NCBI RefSeq assembly: GCF_954871325.1
Contig: NC_088776.1
Span: 58,304,954-58,368,953, forward strand
From: Gordionus sp. m RMFG-2023
Lineage: Eukaryota > Nematomorpha > Gordioida > Chordodea > Parachordodidae
Reading direction: 5' to 3'
Length of the DNA: 64,000 bases
Below the pieces are notes generated by a model. That model worked only from the letters and a program-made list of their open reading frames with translations, made no database searches and was not told the DNA's origin. Within the stretch, counting starts at the first letter, position 1. Each line of letters opens with the position of its first letter. Position numbers and translations under genes: made by a program. Below are positions 51,154 to 63,916 of the stretch, in pieces.

Positions 51154-51390
51154 AGAGACCTGCAAGAGTTACCATTTGCACAACCCAGCCCGGGTTTTGT
51201 ATTTTCAGGGCCTGGCCCGAATTTTTTTTAAAAATAGATTATATTTATTTATAATTTTAAATGGCTAATAATGGCGATTTTAAAATATTTGGTTTTAAAA
51301 TATACTGCCCAGCTCGGCCCTGCCCGTGGTATATTTAAAAAAAAATTGAAATATCCCGGACTGGACTAAGGGCCGGGCCTGCATGTCTCG
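51154..51390. repeat. Family C element (AGAGACCTGCA ends)
   Basis: AGAGACCTGCAAGAG at the left, CAGCCCGGGTTTTG, the core AATAATGGCGATTTTAAAAT, then CAGCTCGGCCCTGCCCG and GGGCCGGGCCTGCATGTCTC. The termini are inverted repeats matching the 59450 copy. Confidence 0.7.
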
Positions 51391-52785
51391 GATAGTTTTA
51401 TTAAAAACGTTATTTTTTGATTATCTAGACCACTCAATTCTAATTTTGAGCAATGGCTGAGAACGCCCATATATTTTAATTAGCTTCAATCTCAAGTAGC
51501 TTTGCTTGGTATTAAATGTAATAACGGTGATATTGTTTATTTATAAGATATTTAGGGAAGTGAACAAATTCTGTAATATCGATATAAACTTATTTGAATA
51601 AAATTATTAGTTTTTTAAAATGGTTTCTTCTTCTTAAAATATTATTTTATTTTTTAATATCATTTTATGTATATTATAATTTTTTAAAATTAAATTAGGG
51701 TATTTTAACAGTTTCTTTCTCTAAAATTGGCCACAATTTTAATCATTTTATAAAATTCCTGATTAATAAAAAAAATATTAACGGAAATTATTAGTTCTAT
51801 ATTTCCTAGAATTTTATATTCAGTGTTATAACAAGGAATTGCATAACTTTCGTGAGTTTTTGGGGATATGAAACATCTTCAGAATCTTCTCCATTAAATT
51901 TTCAAAAGTTTTGTTAAATTCTCCATTTAAATTATTCTGAATGTTTGATGTGAAAGATTTATTAATTCTATATTTTTCCATGAGATCATATTCATTCGTC
52001 ATTTTTCCAAGTAAAAAACGTTTCTATAAAATGATTTGATTTTCACTATTCGTAAAAACATTTAAAGATTCACAAAATATTAAACAAATTAGGAGAAAAA
52101 AAAATCAATATGCTAATATTTTAATTTTACAAATTCAAAATGGCTTATATATTTTATTTCCTTTCGTTTAATTTCGAGTAATTTTGAAATTTTATTTTTT
52201 TTTATATTTAGGACATAAATCTAAAATCACTTTATTGGAATTTATTCAATTATAATATTTAAAATATGAAAGTTTACAAGTATAAATTCTATTTTCTAAG
52301 ATATAGCATATTACTAAATTTAGGTCTCTGGGCACCTCAGCTTATCCCCTGGGGCTCTGAAGGGTTAAATTCGATATAAAAAAAATTTATATGGATAAAT
52401 TTCACAAATAAATTGAATTTTATTCGCTGTTATGATTTCATCAAATGGCCATCGATAATATCTTCAATTCAGTCTCGACTCTCGAAATCGGAATAACTCA
52501 GCTTATTCAAAGTCATTGAATAATGAAAAAAACGATGAGCGATTTTAATATTTATAATGCATTAAGGTAATATATATAGGAGATTTAAATAAATATAACT
52601 CAGCAGAAAGAAAAAAAATATATCAGGCCGATAAATATTGATAATGGCCGGTCCGAAACATTAAAATAAAATGGATAATAATGGCGGAGTTTAAACCTAT
52701 ATAATAAACTGCGTTCTTACTATCTTGCTTAATTTCATTCATTCTTTCTTTCATACTTTCTAACATTCGCATAACGGTGATAGAC

Positions 52786-52965
52786 TAGTGTGTTGTTAAA
52801 ATGGCTCGTTTTGAGCCTATTTTTTAAAAACGGCTAACTCAATGTTTTAGCAAGGAAAAAAATATTGCCCTAAAACTTAAAATATTTAAATAATATATGT
52901 CTAAACCTTTGTTCCTTCTATATTTTTTTTTCTGGATGAAATATTAAGCCGTTTAACCAACACTA
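52786..52965. mobile_element. MITE family A copy
   Basis: TAGTGTGTTGTTAAAATGGC opens and GCCGTTTAACCAACACTAG closes. AACGGCTAACTCAATGTTTT lies inside. Confidence 0.8.
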
Positions 52966-54194
52966 GTCAAGACATAAAAAAAATGGCAATGTAGGATAAT
53001 AAAATATTTCACAACATACACAAACGGAGTAAAAAAAAATTTATAGCTATTCATCTATCATTTCATGATTTTAAAAAACATACAAATTTTCTTAAAACTT
53101 CTTTCATAATTAAATTTTCGTTTATATTTTTTTGTGGCCATAAAAAAAAATATATATAACTTTATATTCCCTGTAAGTAATAACTGAAATATTGTCAGTT
53201 AGATATCATTGTAATATGGCTCATCAATTTTAATATTTTAAATGTTTTTTTTCCGATATTATCATGTTCCACTAATAAATGTCAAACTGCAAAATAGTTA
53301 GGAAAAAAAAATTTAGAGAATATAATCAAGTGATCATTTGCGACTATTGTCAATTTAGTTTTTTTTTCAGATTTATTTATTGGTGCATATATTATATTCT
53401 TTTATTTTATCTCCTTTATTTTTGTTTTGTTACATATTATATAGTTAAATGAATAAAATATTTTTTGAATAAAATCGATATTTAAAATCGTTTATAAATA
53501 CAAATAGTAATACATACACCATTACTTTCAACTATATACAAGAAATTATTTAAAAAATTTATTTAATGTCTAATAATTTATATATGTTTTAAAAAATATA
53601 TATATAAACATATCATTAAAATAGGAAATTACATAATTTTTTAAAAAATATATATATATATTAACAAGGAATTATATTGAAATTTTGGTTTAAATAAAGT
53701 TATTTTTTAAAAAAGAATGTAATTATTTATCGAAGGTCTTTTTTAAATAAATCTTAATTAATTTTTTTTCTTGGGGATAAATTCGTAATTTTTAAATTTT
53801 GTCACATTAAAATAAGCTATTTTTTTTATGTTTTAAAAACGAAGAAAAGAACTCCATTTTCTAACGGTTTACCATTTTTTGTCATCGTTTTTATGTAAAA
53901 TAAAAATGGCGCGTATTCTATTTTTATTAAGATGTGGCGCCATGTTTTAAATATTTATCGAATCAGATTACATTGTAATTGAATTTTATCGCGCATTAAA
54001 TTTTTTTCTACTATTTAAATATTTATTGCAAGAAGCCCATATCCTAAAATCCAGAGATTTGATTACATCTTTATTTCTTAAAAATGAAAGAGAAATTCAT
54101 CGGTACGACATTTTTTCCCTTCTTCTTAACTTTCTACTATGCCCTAATCAATTAAATATCGGCGAAAGGGAAGCGTAAAAGAAAATAGGTTTGT
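52966..54194. other. AT-rich DNA upstream of the fucosyltransferase gene
   Basis: No exon-like stretch or core promoter motif stands out. Just before the ATG, the 54110-54190 segment is more pyrimidine-rich and mixed in composition, which would fit a 5' untranslated region. Confidence 0.4.
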
Positions 54195-57100
54195 ATGTTA
54201 TTGCCAAGGTTGGCCTACGCTTCCAGAATATTCGCGTATTGGTGCTCTTTAATCGCTATAATAATAACGTTTTACATGACTAGCGTATTCATTGTATACG
54301 TGTTCGAAAATAAGCAACCGGAAGTCAATTTTTCGGATCTCAATCAAGAGGGAAAATTTGGCGTTGTCAACAATGGTTCCTCCATGGCGATGGCAGGAAA
54401 ATTTTCTTACTACTATCCTTCATCCCTCTCCAAGCTACCTCGGCCTCAAAAACCGAGTAATATTGTTAAGAAGCCGAATATCTCGCCTCCCTATGAGTCG
54501 TCATTGGCGAAGCCAGAGTTGAAACGAATTTCTAACAGCGAACATTCCGATATGGGTAATTACATCCAACTCTTAAATACTCTTATAGGCACGAAGGATA
54601 CTTCTTTAAATCTTGGGAGATCGTATATGAACCATGATCCGGAGTACGATCCTCCTCCGCGGCCTGATGATATTGACGTTAATAAATTAGGTGATCTACT
54701 TGGGAATGAAAATCAGTTTGGCGTACACGAGGATGATAACCAAAAGTCCTTTAATTACAGATTAGGGCTGAATAGAAAGTCATTCAAATCCATTGAAGAC
54801 CATATGTTTCCCCAAGCTTCTAAAACCCGAATTCCTGCGTCACCCATAAAATTTATGTCGTCTACGATTAATCCAGAAGCCCTAATTGATCGGCATCAAA
54901 GTTTAGAAAATTTGATACAACGCTTTTCCGTGTTAGCAAAATTTTCGAGATTGCTAGAAATTTTAAAACATTATTCGGAAGAGAATGTCTCGCATATATC
55001 ACCGAAATCAAACAAATTAGACAAAGCCACGACAATTGATAATCGTACTAAACTTAAAAACACGGTCAAACTGTCGATCCCGCTATGGCCAGAAGATTCT
55101 AACACCAGCGATAGAATTATGGAACAATTATCTCTGACTCCTGAAATGTTAAACTTTAAATCGTCGTCCAAGCGATCTTGCCATCCTGATAACATATTTC
55201 CTGATTTCTTCCACAATACACAAAACAATTCCAGTTATAACGCTGAAAAAGTTCTCCAGCGAATTTTCGGTGGTACTCACAAGAAATTGCCTACTAAAGT
55301 TATATACGTGGCTACCCATTTACACCCTACCTGGAATGACATTCCTTATGGCTGTGGGGCTCTGAAAAAGTCTAAATGCGCTTTCACCAATTGCTACCTC
55401 ACCGATTCCGCGGATCCAACAGGTATACCTCGTCGGAAAGCCCACGCGGTCTTATACAGAAACGCTTTTCCCACAGAATCAGATATGGACTTAGAAAGGA
55501 ACCCTGCTCAGCTCTGGATATTTCACTCCCTGGAGAGTCCTATGAATATGAACACTGGCTATTTTGGTAGGCTCTACTCGTGGTTTAATTTGACCGCTAC
55601 CTATAGACCTGACTCGGATATAGTTACGCCATATGATAAGTATATTACGAGTCCGTATTCTCGATCGAGAGAACCCAAAGAGTCAAGAATACAAGTTCAA
55701 CGCGTTAATGTGCCTCTCACATTAAATAGAACGGTTAAAAAATATTTAAATCTGACCATCGCGTTAAAGTCTCACCTCAAATCCCACGATACTCTCCTAG
55801 ACGATGAAATAGTTAATCGTTTACTAATCCATTCTTACCACCCAATGACTCCGGAAATTTCGTCGCTAAATCTTTCTCACCTTTACGACAATTTAAACGC
55901 TCTCCTAGTTAACCTCCGGGCATTATCATTCCCGCCGCCAAAATATTCCTTACCTCCCTCATTGATCTTATACCTGAAAAACGAGGTTACAATTAAAACG
56001 GGTACCAAAAATTATGCCATCGGGAAAACCAAAATGATCGCTTGGTTCGTTTCCAACTGTGAAAGCCAATTCCGGCTTGATTACGCCAACACGCTGAATA
56101 AATACATACCCGTGGATATATACGGAAAATGTGGGGATTCCCCCCTGTATTGCGCGAAGGAGGAAGGCACCAAATGCTTTGATATGCTCGATAAGGATTA
56201 CAAGTTTTATCTTTCTTTCGAAAACTCGCGGTGCAAAGGCTACGTAACGGAGAAATTTTTCGATAACGGATTGAAGTATAATATCTATATATAAACTTTA
56301 ATTTGAAGAAATGGTATTATATAAAGTCCCCATTTGAAACATTCCTCTAATAGCATCTATTTTGATTTATTTAGCTTTATTTGTTTTAGTAAAAGTAAGT
56401 GTCGTTATACGGGTCGGTTAAGATTTTAGCCAAAATAATATTATGCAACCCCGAAGATTTTGCTCATAGATGGCAGCAGAAAGATTAGGACCTCTATTTT
56501 GGCTAAAATTTTAAACGGGCAGTTTTTAAAAATCCATGAAAATCGGACAGTTTAACAACACTAAGTAAAAGTGTTAATTTTCTTATACTGTTCACAAATT
56601 GAGCGTTTCCCGCGTTGCACAAATAATGCATCTCAAATGACATTGCGTTAATTGGTAAAAATTACTGTTTGACGTTAAGCAGCCATTTTAATAAATGCTA
56701 ACAAATATTTGCTTATTTTTCAACACCTTTTAAATTTTGTTTGTTATATATTATATAAAATATAAAAAATATAACTTACTTATCTTAAATAGAATATTTT
56801 AGAAAATTGACGAAATAAAAAGACAGACGATAATATAATTTTCAAAGACAAATATTATTTTTTAAGTTGGTTACAATTTTGAATCGACACTCTAATAAAA
56901 CGGCCACCTTAATTTAAATAAGGAATGTGTTAGGTTTTTTTTTATTATTAAAAATAGTACTACATAACGTAAGCGCTCAATTTGTGCCCACTATTATATA
57001 AATGTTATATATATTTTTTACAAATAATTCTCTAACCCTTTATATCCCATGACTTTAAAAAAAGAAGAAAAAAAACTATCAATATAATCATATAAAACAA

Positions 57101-57460
57101 ATGTTTTAATCCTCTAGGAACACCATAATTCCTATAGTAATGGGCCCATCTAAGTCCGAATATATAAGGATAGCTCCTAGTCAATCTTTCATTCACGTAG
57201 ACGATTTTCCTAGCCCCGCTCATCTTGCTCTTTACTTGTACATATTAGACTCGGACGATCAACTTTACAATTCGTACCTCGCTTGGAAAAGTGAAGGGGG
57301 AACATTTGTGGACACCAAGTTTTGGTGCCGAATCTGCGCTATGATAAACTATTCTCACTTAAATTTTGGTTCCTCGGATATCAACGAGGAAACAAGGTTT
57401 TACAAAGATTTCAGCGGTTGGTGGGAAGGCGATGGTATCTGCAAACCTAGTCACACTTAA
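54195..57460 (+). CDS. Alpha-1,3-fucosyltransferase-like protein (GT10), long-stem form
   Basis: Transfers fucose from GDP-fucose to glycans in the Golgi, as known for GT10. Exons 54195-56275 and 57118-57460 (GTATAA donor, CTCTAG acceptor) join in phase to give 807 residues. A type II signal anchor spans about residues 14-37. A long stem follows to about residue 365; most animal members are about 350-450 residues in total. The catalytic part has YVATHLHPTW, LWIFHSLESPMN, FNLTATYRPDSDIVTPYD (from residue 464; the family FNWT-YR-DSD motif), KTKMIAWFVSNC, then FYLSFENS (671-678), GYVTEKFF and, across the splice, IIPIVMGPSKSEY and FIHVDDF. All main donor-binding signatures are present, so an active enzyme is plausible. 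The first ATG precedes the anchor directly. The exact linkage specificity cannot be read from sequence. The intron carries a MITE A copy. Confidence 0.92.
56397..56563. mobile_element. MITE family A copy in the fucosyltransferase intron
   Basis: AAGTGTCGTTATACGGGTCGG opens and GACAGTTTAACAACACTAA closes, with GATTTTGCTCATAGATGGC between. It lies wholly between the donor at 56276 and the acceptor at 57117. Confidence 0.75.
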
Positions 57461-59449
57461 TTTTATGATGGAATAATTAAAAAATATATAATTTATTATA
57501 TTTTTTTTGGAAACATCATTTTGTTTAAACTAGTAGTATAGTTTGAGTTTACATGCCAAAATAAACATTGAGTTTTTTAAAAAAAAAAATTAATAATTTG
57601 TACATATTTTATTAAAATAGGTCGAAAGGAAATATTATTGCTTATATTCTTATTTAAACATATTATTAAATTAATTATTTTTAAAAAAAAACTTGTTAGA
57701 AAAGATGTGAATTATAAACGATTTAAAATTTTTATAATATAATGTTACATTTTAATATATTATTGTAAAAAAAAAATACGCTCAATGTAATCAGATCAGA
57801 TATTAAAATAATATTATATAAATATATATATATTTTATATATTTTTTTGTAAAGTTTATATGTAATACACGTATTAAATTTTTAAAAAAAATTATTAATA
57901 ATTAAGATAAAATAAAAAGAAATATATAGGTAATATATTTTTAAAAATAAAACAAATAGGATCTTCATTGTAAATGGATGAAAAAAAAAATAATATTTGC
58001 AAATAAAAATATATCATTTTTATTAGTTAATAATATACTTCCTCATAATTTAAGCTGGTAATGTTTAAGTATCGTATTGACTAAATATTAGTAGTTAAAG
58101 TATAGATAGATAGATAATTGTTAAAAAAAAATTGACAAATTTGGCTAAATCTACATGCTCGTCCCAAAGAAATTCCGATAAGCATTGAGGCGCCAGCTTA
58201 ATTTATGTTTTCGGTAGTTTTTTTATTGGTTATTAGTTTATTTTAATTTCGATTTCGTTGGGAAATCAGATAAAATAAAAGGAGAGTAGGTCTGATTCCC
58301 TCTGTAAATGAAATGAAATAAATTTTAAAAAAATGAAAGAAAAGAATCAATGTTTTCGGATCCAGAGTGCTAGGTTCTTCAAATCACTCATTAATTACGC
58401 TTAATCTCGGGTTATTATTAGAAAGGTTTTTACCTCCAGCATCGAATTTCGATTGAGATATGCTGGCAACACTGTATATCAATAGTGGCCATACCTAGAG
58501 CCTCCTTCTCACATATTTTTAATATAAATTTTTTTTTTATTTTTAGATATATTCTCATTTTAAATATATTATTATTTTGATATAAGATATTATGGTATCT
58601 TGTTTTGTAAATGTTTTTAAATAAAGTTTGATCGATAAAATAGATTAGTAAAAATTATTTTTTTCTCATAAGAATAAATTTGGTTGTCATGAATTTACAA
58701 AAAAAAAATATATATTGACAAGTCGCATATTGTAAATGATAGTATATAGGAGTGATACTATGCATATTACTAGGTTATATAAAAATTGTGTCTGACTAAT
58801 GCCACCAACTTTACAACGAAATCAGAGTTAACATTTAATAAAGATCGGCGTAACCCGGGTAAATGCAGGCTAACTCCTAACTCACATTTAAGACAAAATA
58901 ACGGCGGGAGAATACATAAATGCAGTGTATTTTGGAAAAATTTACCGTATTAAATATATGATTTGCACAAAAGATTGTAAAACACTCTTAATTATTATCT
59001 ATACTAACGTTTCACTCATTGACATGTATCTTGAAGCGTCGTTGAATATAAATTAGCGGGTGTAAAAAATTTCATGGGAAAACAAAATGGCGTTCTATCG
59101 GCTGATTTATTTCAAAATAAATGACTCGTCGGTCTGTATAAGATTATGTCATTAATAGAAACACAATATATTGGGTGGCACGGAGATATCCTTGACTTAA
59201 AACATGAATATTATTGATAACTAATAAGGATCATTAGATATATAAAAGTATACGCAATTATGAAGTGGTGTCTCTCGGGAGTTAAATAAATGTTTATACA
59301 AAATGACCATGAAATTTGAAAAACCGTTAAATAATTTTAATAGTTAATGCAATTGATAGCAACATGATATTTGATGATGATATATTCATATCTACTTTAT
59401 ACTCAAAATCTTGAATATTTATATTATCAATTAATGTTCTATATATATT
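57461..59449. other. AT-rich DNA downstream of the fucosyltransferase, no gene seen
   Basis: The 58780-59165 part is more mixed in composition and ends with family B-like phrases (AAAATGGCGTTCTATCGGC and AGATTATGTCATTAAT), suggesting an old MITE B relative. Nothing coding was recognised. Confidence 0.45.
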
Positions 59450-59624
59450 AGAGACCTGCAGAGGTAGCATTTGCATGGCCCCGTAGGGATTTTTTTAAAA
59501 TATATTTTATTTATTTTTGATTTTTATAGCTAATAAGGGCGATTTTAAACATTTGGTTTTAAAATATATAGCCCGGCTCGGATATTTTTAAAAAAAAATA
59601 GTCCGGCCTGGTCTGCAGGTCTCT
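59450..59624. repeat. Family C element with 11-bp terminal inverted repeats
   Basis: AGAGACCTGCA at the left edge and TGCAGGTCTCT at the right are exact complements. The interior has GCTAATAAGGGCGATTTTAA and AGCCCGGCTCGG. Confidence 0.8.
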
Positions 59625-60060
59625 GGATAAATATAATGAAATACTAATATTAATATTTATTAAATCCATTCATCTTTTATAAATTCAAATATACTATATA
59701 TCTTTAATATTAAGATATTTTTTTATTATTATTTTAACAATCGTATATTTCTAATCTTTTTAACCTTACCCTGATTTTAGAAGGAAAAATTGGTACCATG
59801 AATTCAACCCTTAGGATCCTCCTTCTATGTCTGACACATCTGCCACTTAAAAATGATAATTGCATATAATAAAAATTATATAATCATAGGTGATTTACAA
59901 CCAAATCCAAAACATTTCTCAATAGCAAAATCTGATGATGGGTTATATAGTCATTAAATTTTATATAATATCATTAGCATAAGCCGATGTAACGATAATA
60001 AATGTCAAAAAGATTAGGTCACCATTAAAGACAAATGGATGAAGATATAAATAGATATGA

Positions 60061-61401
60061 AGCTTAATTAAAACACTATTGGTAAGATCGTTTACAAAGA
60101 GTGGCACTGGAAAACAATTAGCCTACTTATACAAAATAAATGCAAATTTACTCCCCAAGTTTCGCATTTTACAAACATCGCAAAACCTCTTCGCCAAGTA
60201 TATCTGCGCCTATCGCCCAGGCAAAAACATTATGGAGCCTTTTCTTGCTCTTAAAATCATCATTCAAAAATGTGATAGATATAAACTACCTTTCTTATTC
60301 ACTTTTATCGATTTTAAACAGGCGTTTGATAATGTTAATCATGATGCGCTTTGGAAGATTTTATCAGAAGCTAGGGTTGACACAAACATAATCAAGATAT
60401 TACGGCACCATTATAACAATTTGCTTACCTCATGCAGAATAAACAATACAATCTCTCCACCGTTTAGGATAAAAAAAGGAGTGAAACAAGGCTGTGTTCT
60501 CTCGCCAATCCTCTGCAACATAGTTATGAATAAGATTTTAAAAGATACTTTAGACGCTGCAAACCTGCTGGAACTAAACTTATATCCGAATAAGTACAAT
60601 CTAGAGAACAGGATTATATCCTACGCCGATGATGTGGTAATCCTCACCAAGGATTTAGAGGAAACCTCCAATCTTATTCATTTGTTGAAATTGGTGAGCA
60701 CGAAAGTCGGGCTAGAAATAAACTACAAGAAAACCATGATTATGTTAGCAAGACACACGTCTCCCATAGAAAGTATCGATGTTAGGTCTGAGGTGATTAA
60801 GGTGGTTACCCAAAAAAAAAACCTTGGAATTACCCTAGATAATAGAGGGGGCTGTAAAGAAGAACTCAGGATAAGAATACAAAAAGCTAGGGTATCTTTT
60901 TACAAGTACTTCAAGTTATGGAAGACAAGGGAGATACCTGCCTTCACACGACTACGTATCTTTAATTCCACTGTGATTCCCATTCTATTATATGGCTGTG
61001 AAACATGGGAAATAAGCAAAGCTGATAATAGGAAATGTCAAACGTTTATCAACAAGTGTTTAAGGATAATTAACGACATTTTCTACCCCAGACTTTTATC
61101 GAACGAAAGGTTATGGAAACAATCAAAACATATTCTTTTCCATATCATACTAAAGAAAAAACGAATCAATTTCTTAGAGCATATTCTGAGACACCCCAAC
61201 TGCAATTTGGTTCATGATGCTTTAACTTGGCTTCTTACCTGTAAAGGTAAATCATACAGCAGATACAAAACATTATTGCTCCACCGGGTATTGAAAGACG
61301 TTGCTGACCTGAACTTAAACTGGAAACAGTTCACCAGACTAAACAAAAATAAAAAATCTATCAAAAAGCTTCTTAAGGTAAAATCTGGGTACCTGAGATG
61401 A
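60061..61401 (+). CDS. RTE-like LINE reverse transcriptase, 5'-truncated
   Basis: The frame is open from 60061 to a TGA at 61399-61401, about 446 codons. The reverse transcriptase motifs occur in order: AYRPGKNIMEPFLALK, FIDFKQAFDNVNHDALW (motif A), KKGVKQGCVLSPILCN (motif B), ISYADDVVIL (YADD, motif C) and VGLEINYKKTMIM (motif D). Then come the downstream phrases ILLYGCETWEISKADNRKC and KKRINFLEHILRHP, known from RTE-type LINEs. No initiator Met or endonuclease precedes the frame, so the copy is truncated at its 5' end as usual for target-primed insertion. Absence of internal stops suggests a recent insertion. The 3' end is not sharply visible. It is probably not the same family as the 23301 fragment, but that cannot be tested without overlap. 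Confidence 0.85.
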   Translation, partial: SLIKTLLVRSFTKSGTGKQLAYLYKINANLLPKFRILQTSQNLFAKYICAYRPGKNIMEPFLALKIIIQKCDRYKLPFLFTFIDFKQAFDNVNHDALWKILSEARVDTNIIKILRHHYNNLLTSCRINNTISPPFRIKKGVKQGCVLSPILCNIVMNKILKDTLDAANLLELNLYPNKYNLENRIISYADDVVILTKDLEETSNLIHLLKLVSTKVGLEINYKKTMIMLARHTSPIESIDVRSEVIKVVTQKKNLGITLDNRGGCKEELRIRIQKARVSFYKYFKLWKTREIPAFTRLRIFNSTVIPILLYGCETWEISKADNRKCQTFINKCLRIINDIFYPRLLSNERLWKQSKHILFHIILKKKRINFLEHILRHPNCNLVHDALTWLLTCKGKSYSRYKTLLLHRVLKDVADLNLNWKQFTRLNKNKKSIKKLLKVKSGYLR

Positions 61402-62200
61402 TATCCCCTATCCGTTACTTCACCCTTACCCACAACTATACCCTTCCCCTCCCTCAGCCACCTCAAGTGTACAAGTTTTCTTTTATTTGAATAACATATT
61501 TTTTTATTAAATGCGAATCTTTAAACATTAACTTAAACCAGCCTTCCCCTATCCAATCATAGTTAGATAAAATTAGGACAGTAGGTATGGGTGTGGGCTG
61601 TCTTATTTGGCCCTGTTCCTTTCTCAATCAGCCCATAGACGTTTAAACGATAATCCTTGGACTATTGTGCGCACAAGTACGTACGGCTTGCCCACAAACG
61701 TGTAAAGGGTTTCTCATATTTTTTCCCCACCTTAATAAATCCAATTAAATGGAAATGAGAAAAACCTAGCGTAGCTCTATTGTTCCTACAACGTTGAGAG
61801 GGCGAATGCGCTTTAACACGTATCACTATATGAAAAACTATTCAGTGAATTAAAGTCCCACAGGCTAACGAGTAATCATTATTCCTTTAAGTGTCTAAAA
61901 AATAAAATTATGACATATATGAGACGACTTCAAAGATACGACGATAATTATGGTTCTAAAATTTATTAAAGAGATGAGATAAGAATACGGTCCTCGTGAC
62001 CGTGCAGCGATAACCGGGCCTTCAGGTAGCTTGTGCCGTTCAAGAAAAACGATAGTAAAAACATTGAGGAATTGGAGTTGTAAAGAGTTGAAGTATTAAC
62101 CATCAGGACGACCAGATAGTAACAAAATCAGGCAGCTATCTGAATTAAACATTATACATGTGAAATGAAAATTAATATTTTATTCATGATTGTCTTTAAG
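61402..62200. other. LINE 3' flank and mixed-composition DNA
   Basis: The C-rich segment directly after the LINE stop (61402-61465) is probably its 3' untranslated region. The following 600 bases have intermediate GC and no open exon that I can support. Confidence 0.4.
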
Positions 62201-62333
62201 TGGATTTAATTAAGATGTTAAATGTTAATATGGATCGAATAATAAATGTAATTGAACTGAACACCATAGCTATAAATGATAAAGGAACACTTAATTTATA
62301 TTTAGTAGAAAATTGTCTAAATATGTTCATAGA
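62201..62333 (+). CDS. Candidate AT-rich internal exon, unrecognised
   Basis: After a TCTTTAAG acceptor-like site the frame reads DLIKMLNVNMDRIINVIELN and continues to LYLVENCLNMF, ending at a GAGTAATAC donor-like site (44 codons). The amino-acid pattern looks protein-like, and the A/T-ending codons resemble the exons at 15.4 kb. No flanking exon was joined with confidence and the family is unknown. Confidence 0.3.
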
Positions 62334-63694
62334 GTAATACAAAATTGAACACGTATGCATTCATATAAATGATATTGATATAGCTTATTGATATTATTAT
62401 TCTGAATTTTTGAAATTGGAAAGTTTATTAATCCAAATTTTATTTTTATAATTTATTTATTTTATTTTAAATATTTGCCAAACCATAACTCATATATCAC
62501 TCAAGTTTATTAAATAATACTAGATTGACGATTTATTTATTAAAATGTATTTATAAGTGCACATACATAGGAGTTCATTTTAGCTTTATTTTATGGATTG
62601 TACCTTGATTAAATCAGATATAATTTGTTTATAGATTTTAATTATATTTTAGAATTTTTAAAATATATTTAAAATAATTTAATATTTTTTTAAAATAATT
62701 TTATAATAATCATAAATGTTATTTAGTGAACGCGCAAAACATAAATGGCTAAAGAGCTGCTCCTATATACAAAGTTGGACAGGGTCCACAAAGACTAAAT
62801 AAAGATTCTTTGATTTAGATACCAATATCTTATTAAAAATATTAAAAGGATATAAGATATAATATACTTCTATCTCTTTCTAAATGAAAGTACTTAAATA
62901 AAAGATACATATTTTTAATCAAAAATTAATCTTATTGTAATTTTTTTAATACTAAATTTGGAAATAAAATTTTAATAAAATCTAAAAAAAATAAAATTTT
63001 TCATTTAAATATTAATACTATTTAAAATAAATAATATATATTTTTTAAAGCATCTGTATCTTTTTGAATACAATTGATGAATGAGATATTTTAAAATATA
63101 TTATATAAAAGATATTTCCAAAAATTTTAAAAAAGCAAAATACAGAAAGTACATATTTGCGTTAAGAAAAATTTGATACGTATTTTTTTTTTTATGCAAT
63201 TTGGTGTAGAACACACCCATTATCTAAATGAAATAACAAATGTGAAAACTTGTTTTATGATTACAATGTATGTACACTTTTTATAATGCATTTAATAAAT
63301 GATTACCAACAGCGTATATTATTACGCTGTCTCTCAAAAAACATTTAATTAGCCCTAACCTAATCCATATCTTTCAACCTTTTTCCTACTGACATTCAAT
63401 AATAAATTTCCCTTAGTTGCAAATTTTTTGAGTTAGTTTATCTTATATATCATTGATATTTATCATTGATTTGGCACAATGATTTGGCATCGTTATTTAT
63501 TTATGTATTTTGTCGGTAAAAACTAAAACATATGTTTTAATTCAATTTTTGATAATTTTAGAAAAATAAATAAACTATGAATTATATGCGTAGGAATTAT
63601 AACTATTTGATATTTTCTATTAAATTTTTAAATCATTGATGATGTAAATAATCATTTATTTAAAATCGTAGTTTTTTGTTTATATAAATATGAC
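62334..63694. other. AT-rich DNA, no gene seen
   Basis: Low-complexity sequence with no repeat arms or supported exon. Confidence 0.45.
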
Positions 63695-63916
63695 ATGGAA
63701 TACTTTGATAACACTGATTATTATTCAAACTTAAATGATCCAACGATATTTAAAGTTTAACATTGTTTATTTTATGTTGATGTAAATATTATTACTACTT
63801 ATTTATTATAATATTTAGAATGAATGTTCACATACAATTTCAAAATTACATACTATAAACATGGAATTAACTCAAAAACTAAATAAATTGAAGAATGAAA
63901 ATAAAGTAAATTTACA
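63695..63916 (+). CDS. Candidate 5' end of an AT-rich gene at the right edge
   Basis: An ATG at 63695 opens MEYFDNTDYYSNLNDPTIFK. A GTTTAA..ATATTTAG intron of about 66 bases then joins in phase to a second open piece containing MELTQKLNKLKNENK, which ends at a GTAAAT donor near 63917. The next acceptor (ATTATTTTTTAG) lies at the window edge. The lysine/leucine-rich part could form a coiled coil. The model rests only on frame continuity and splice-site words. Confidence 0.3.
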
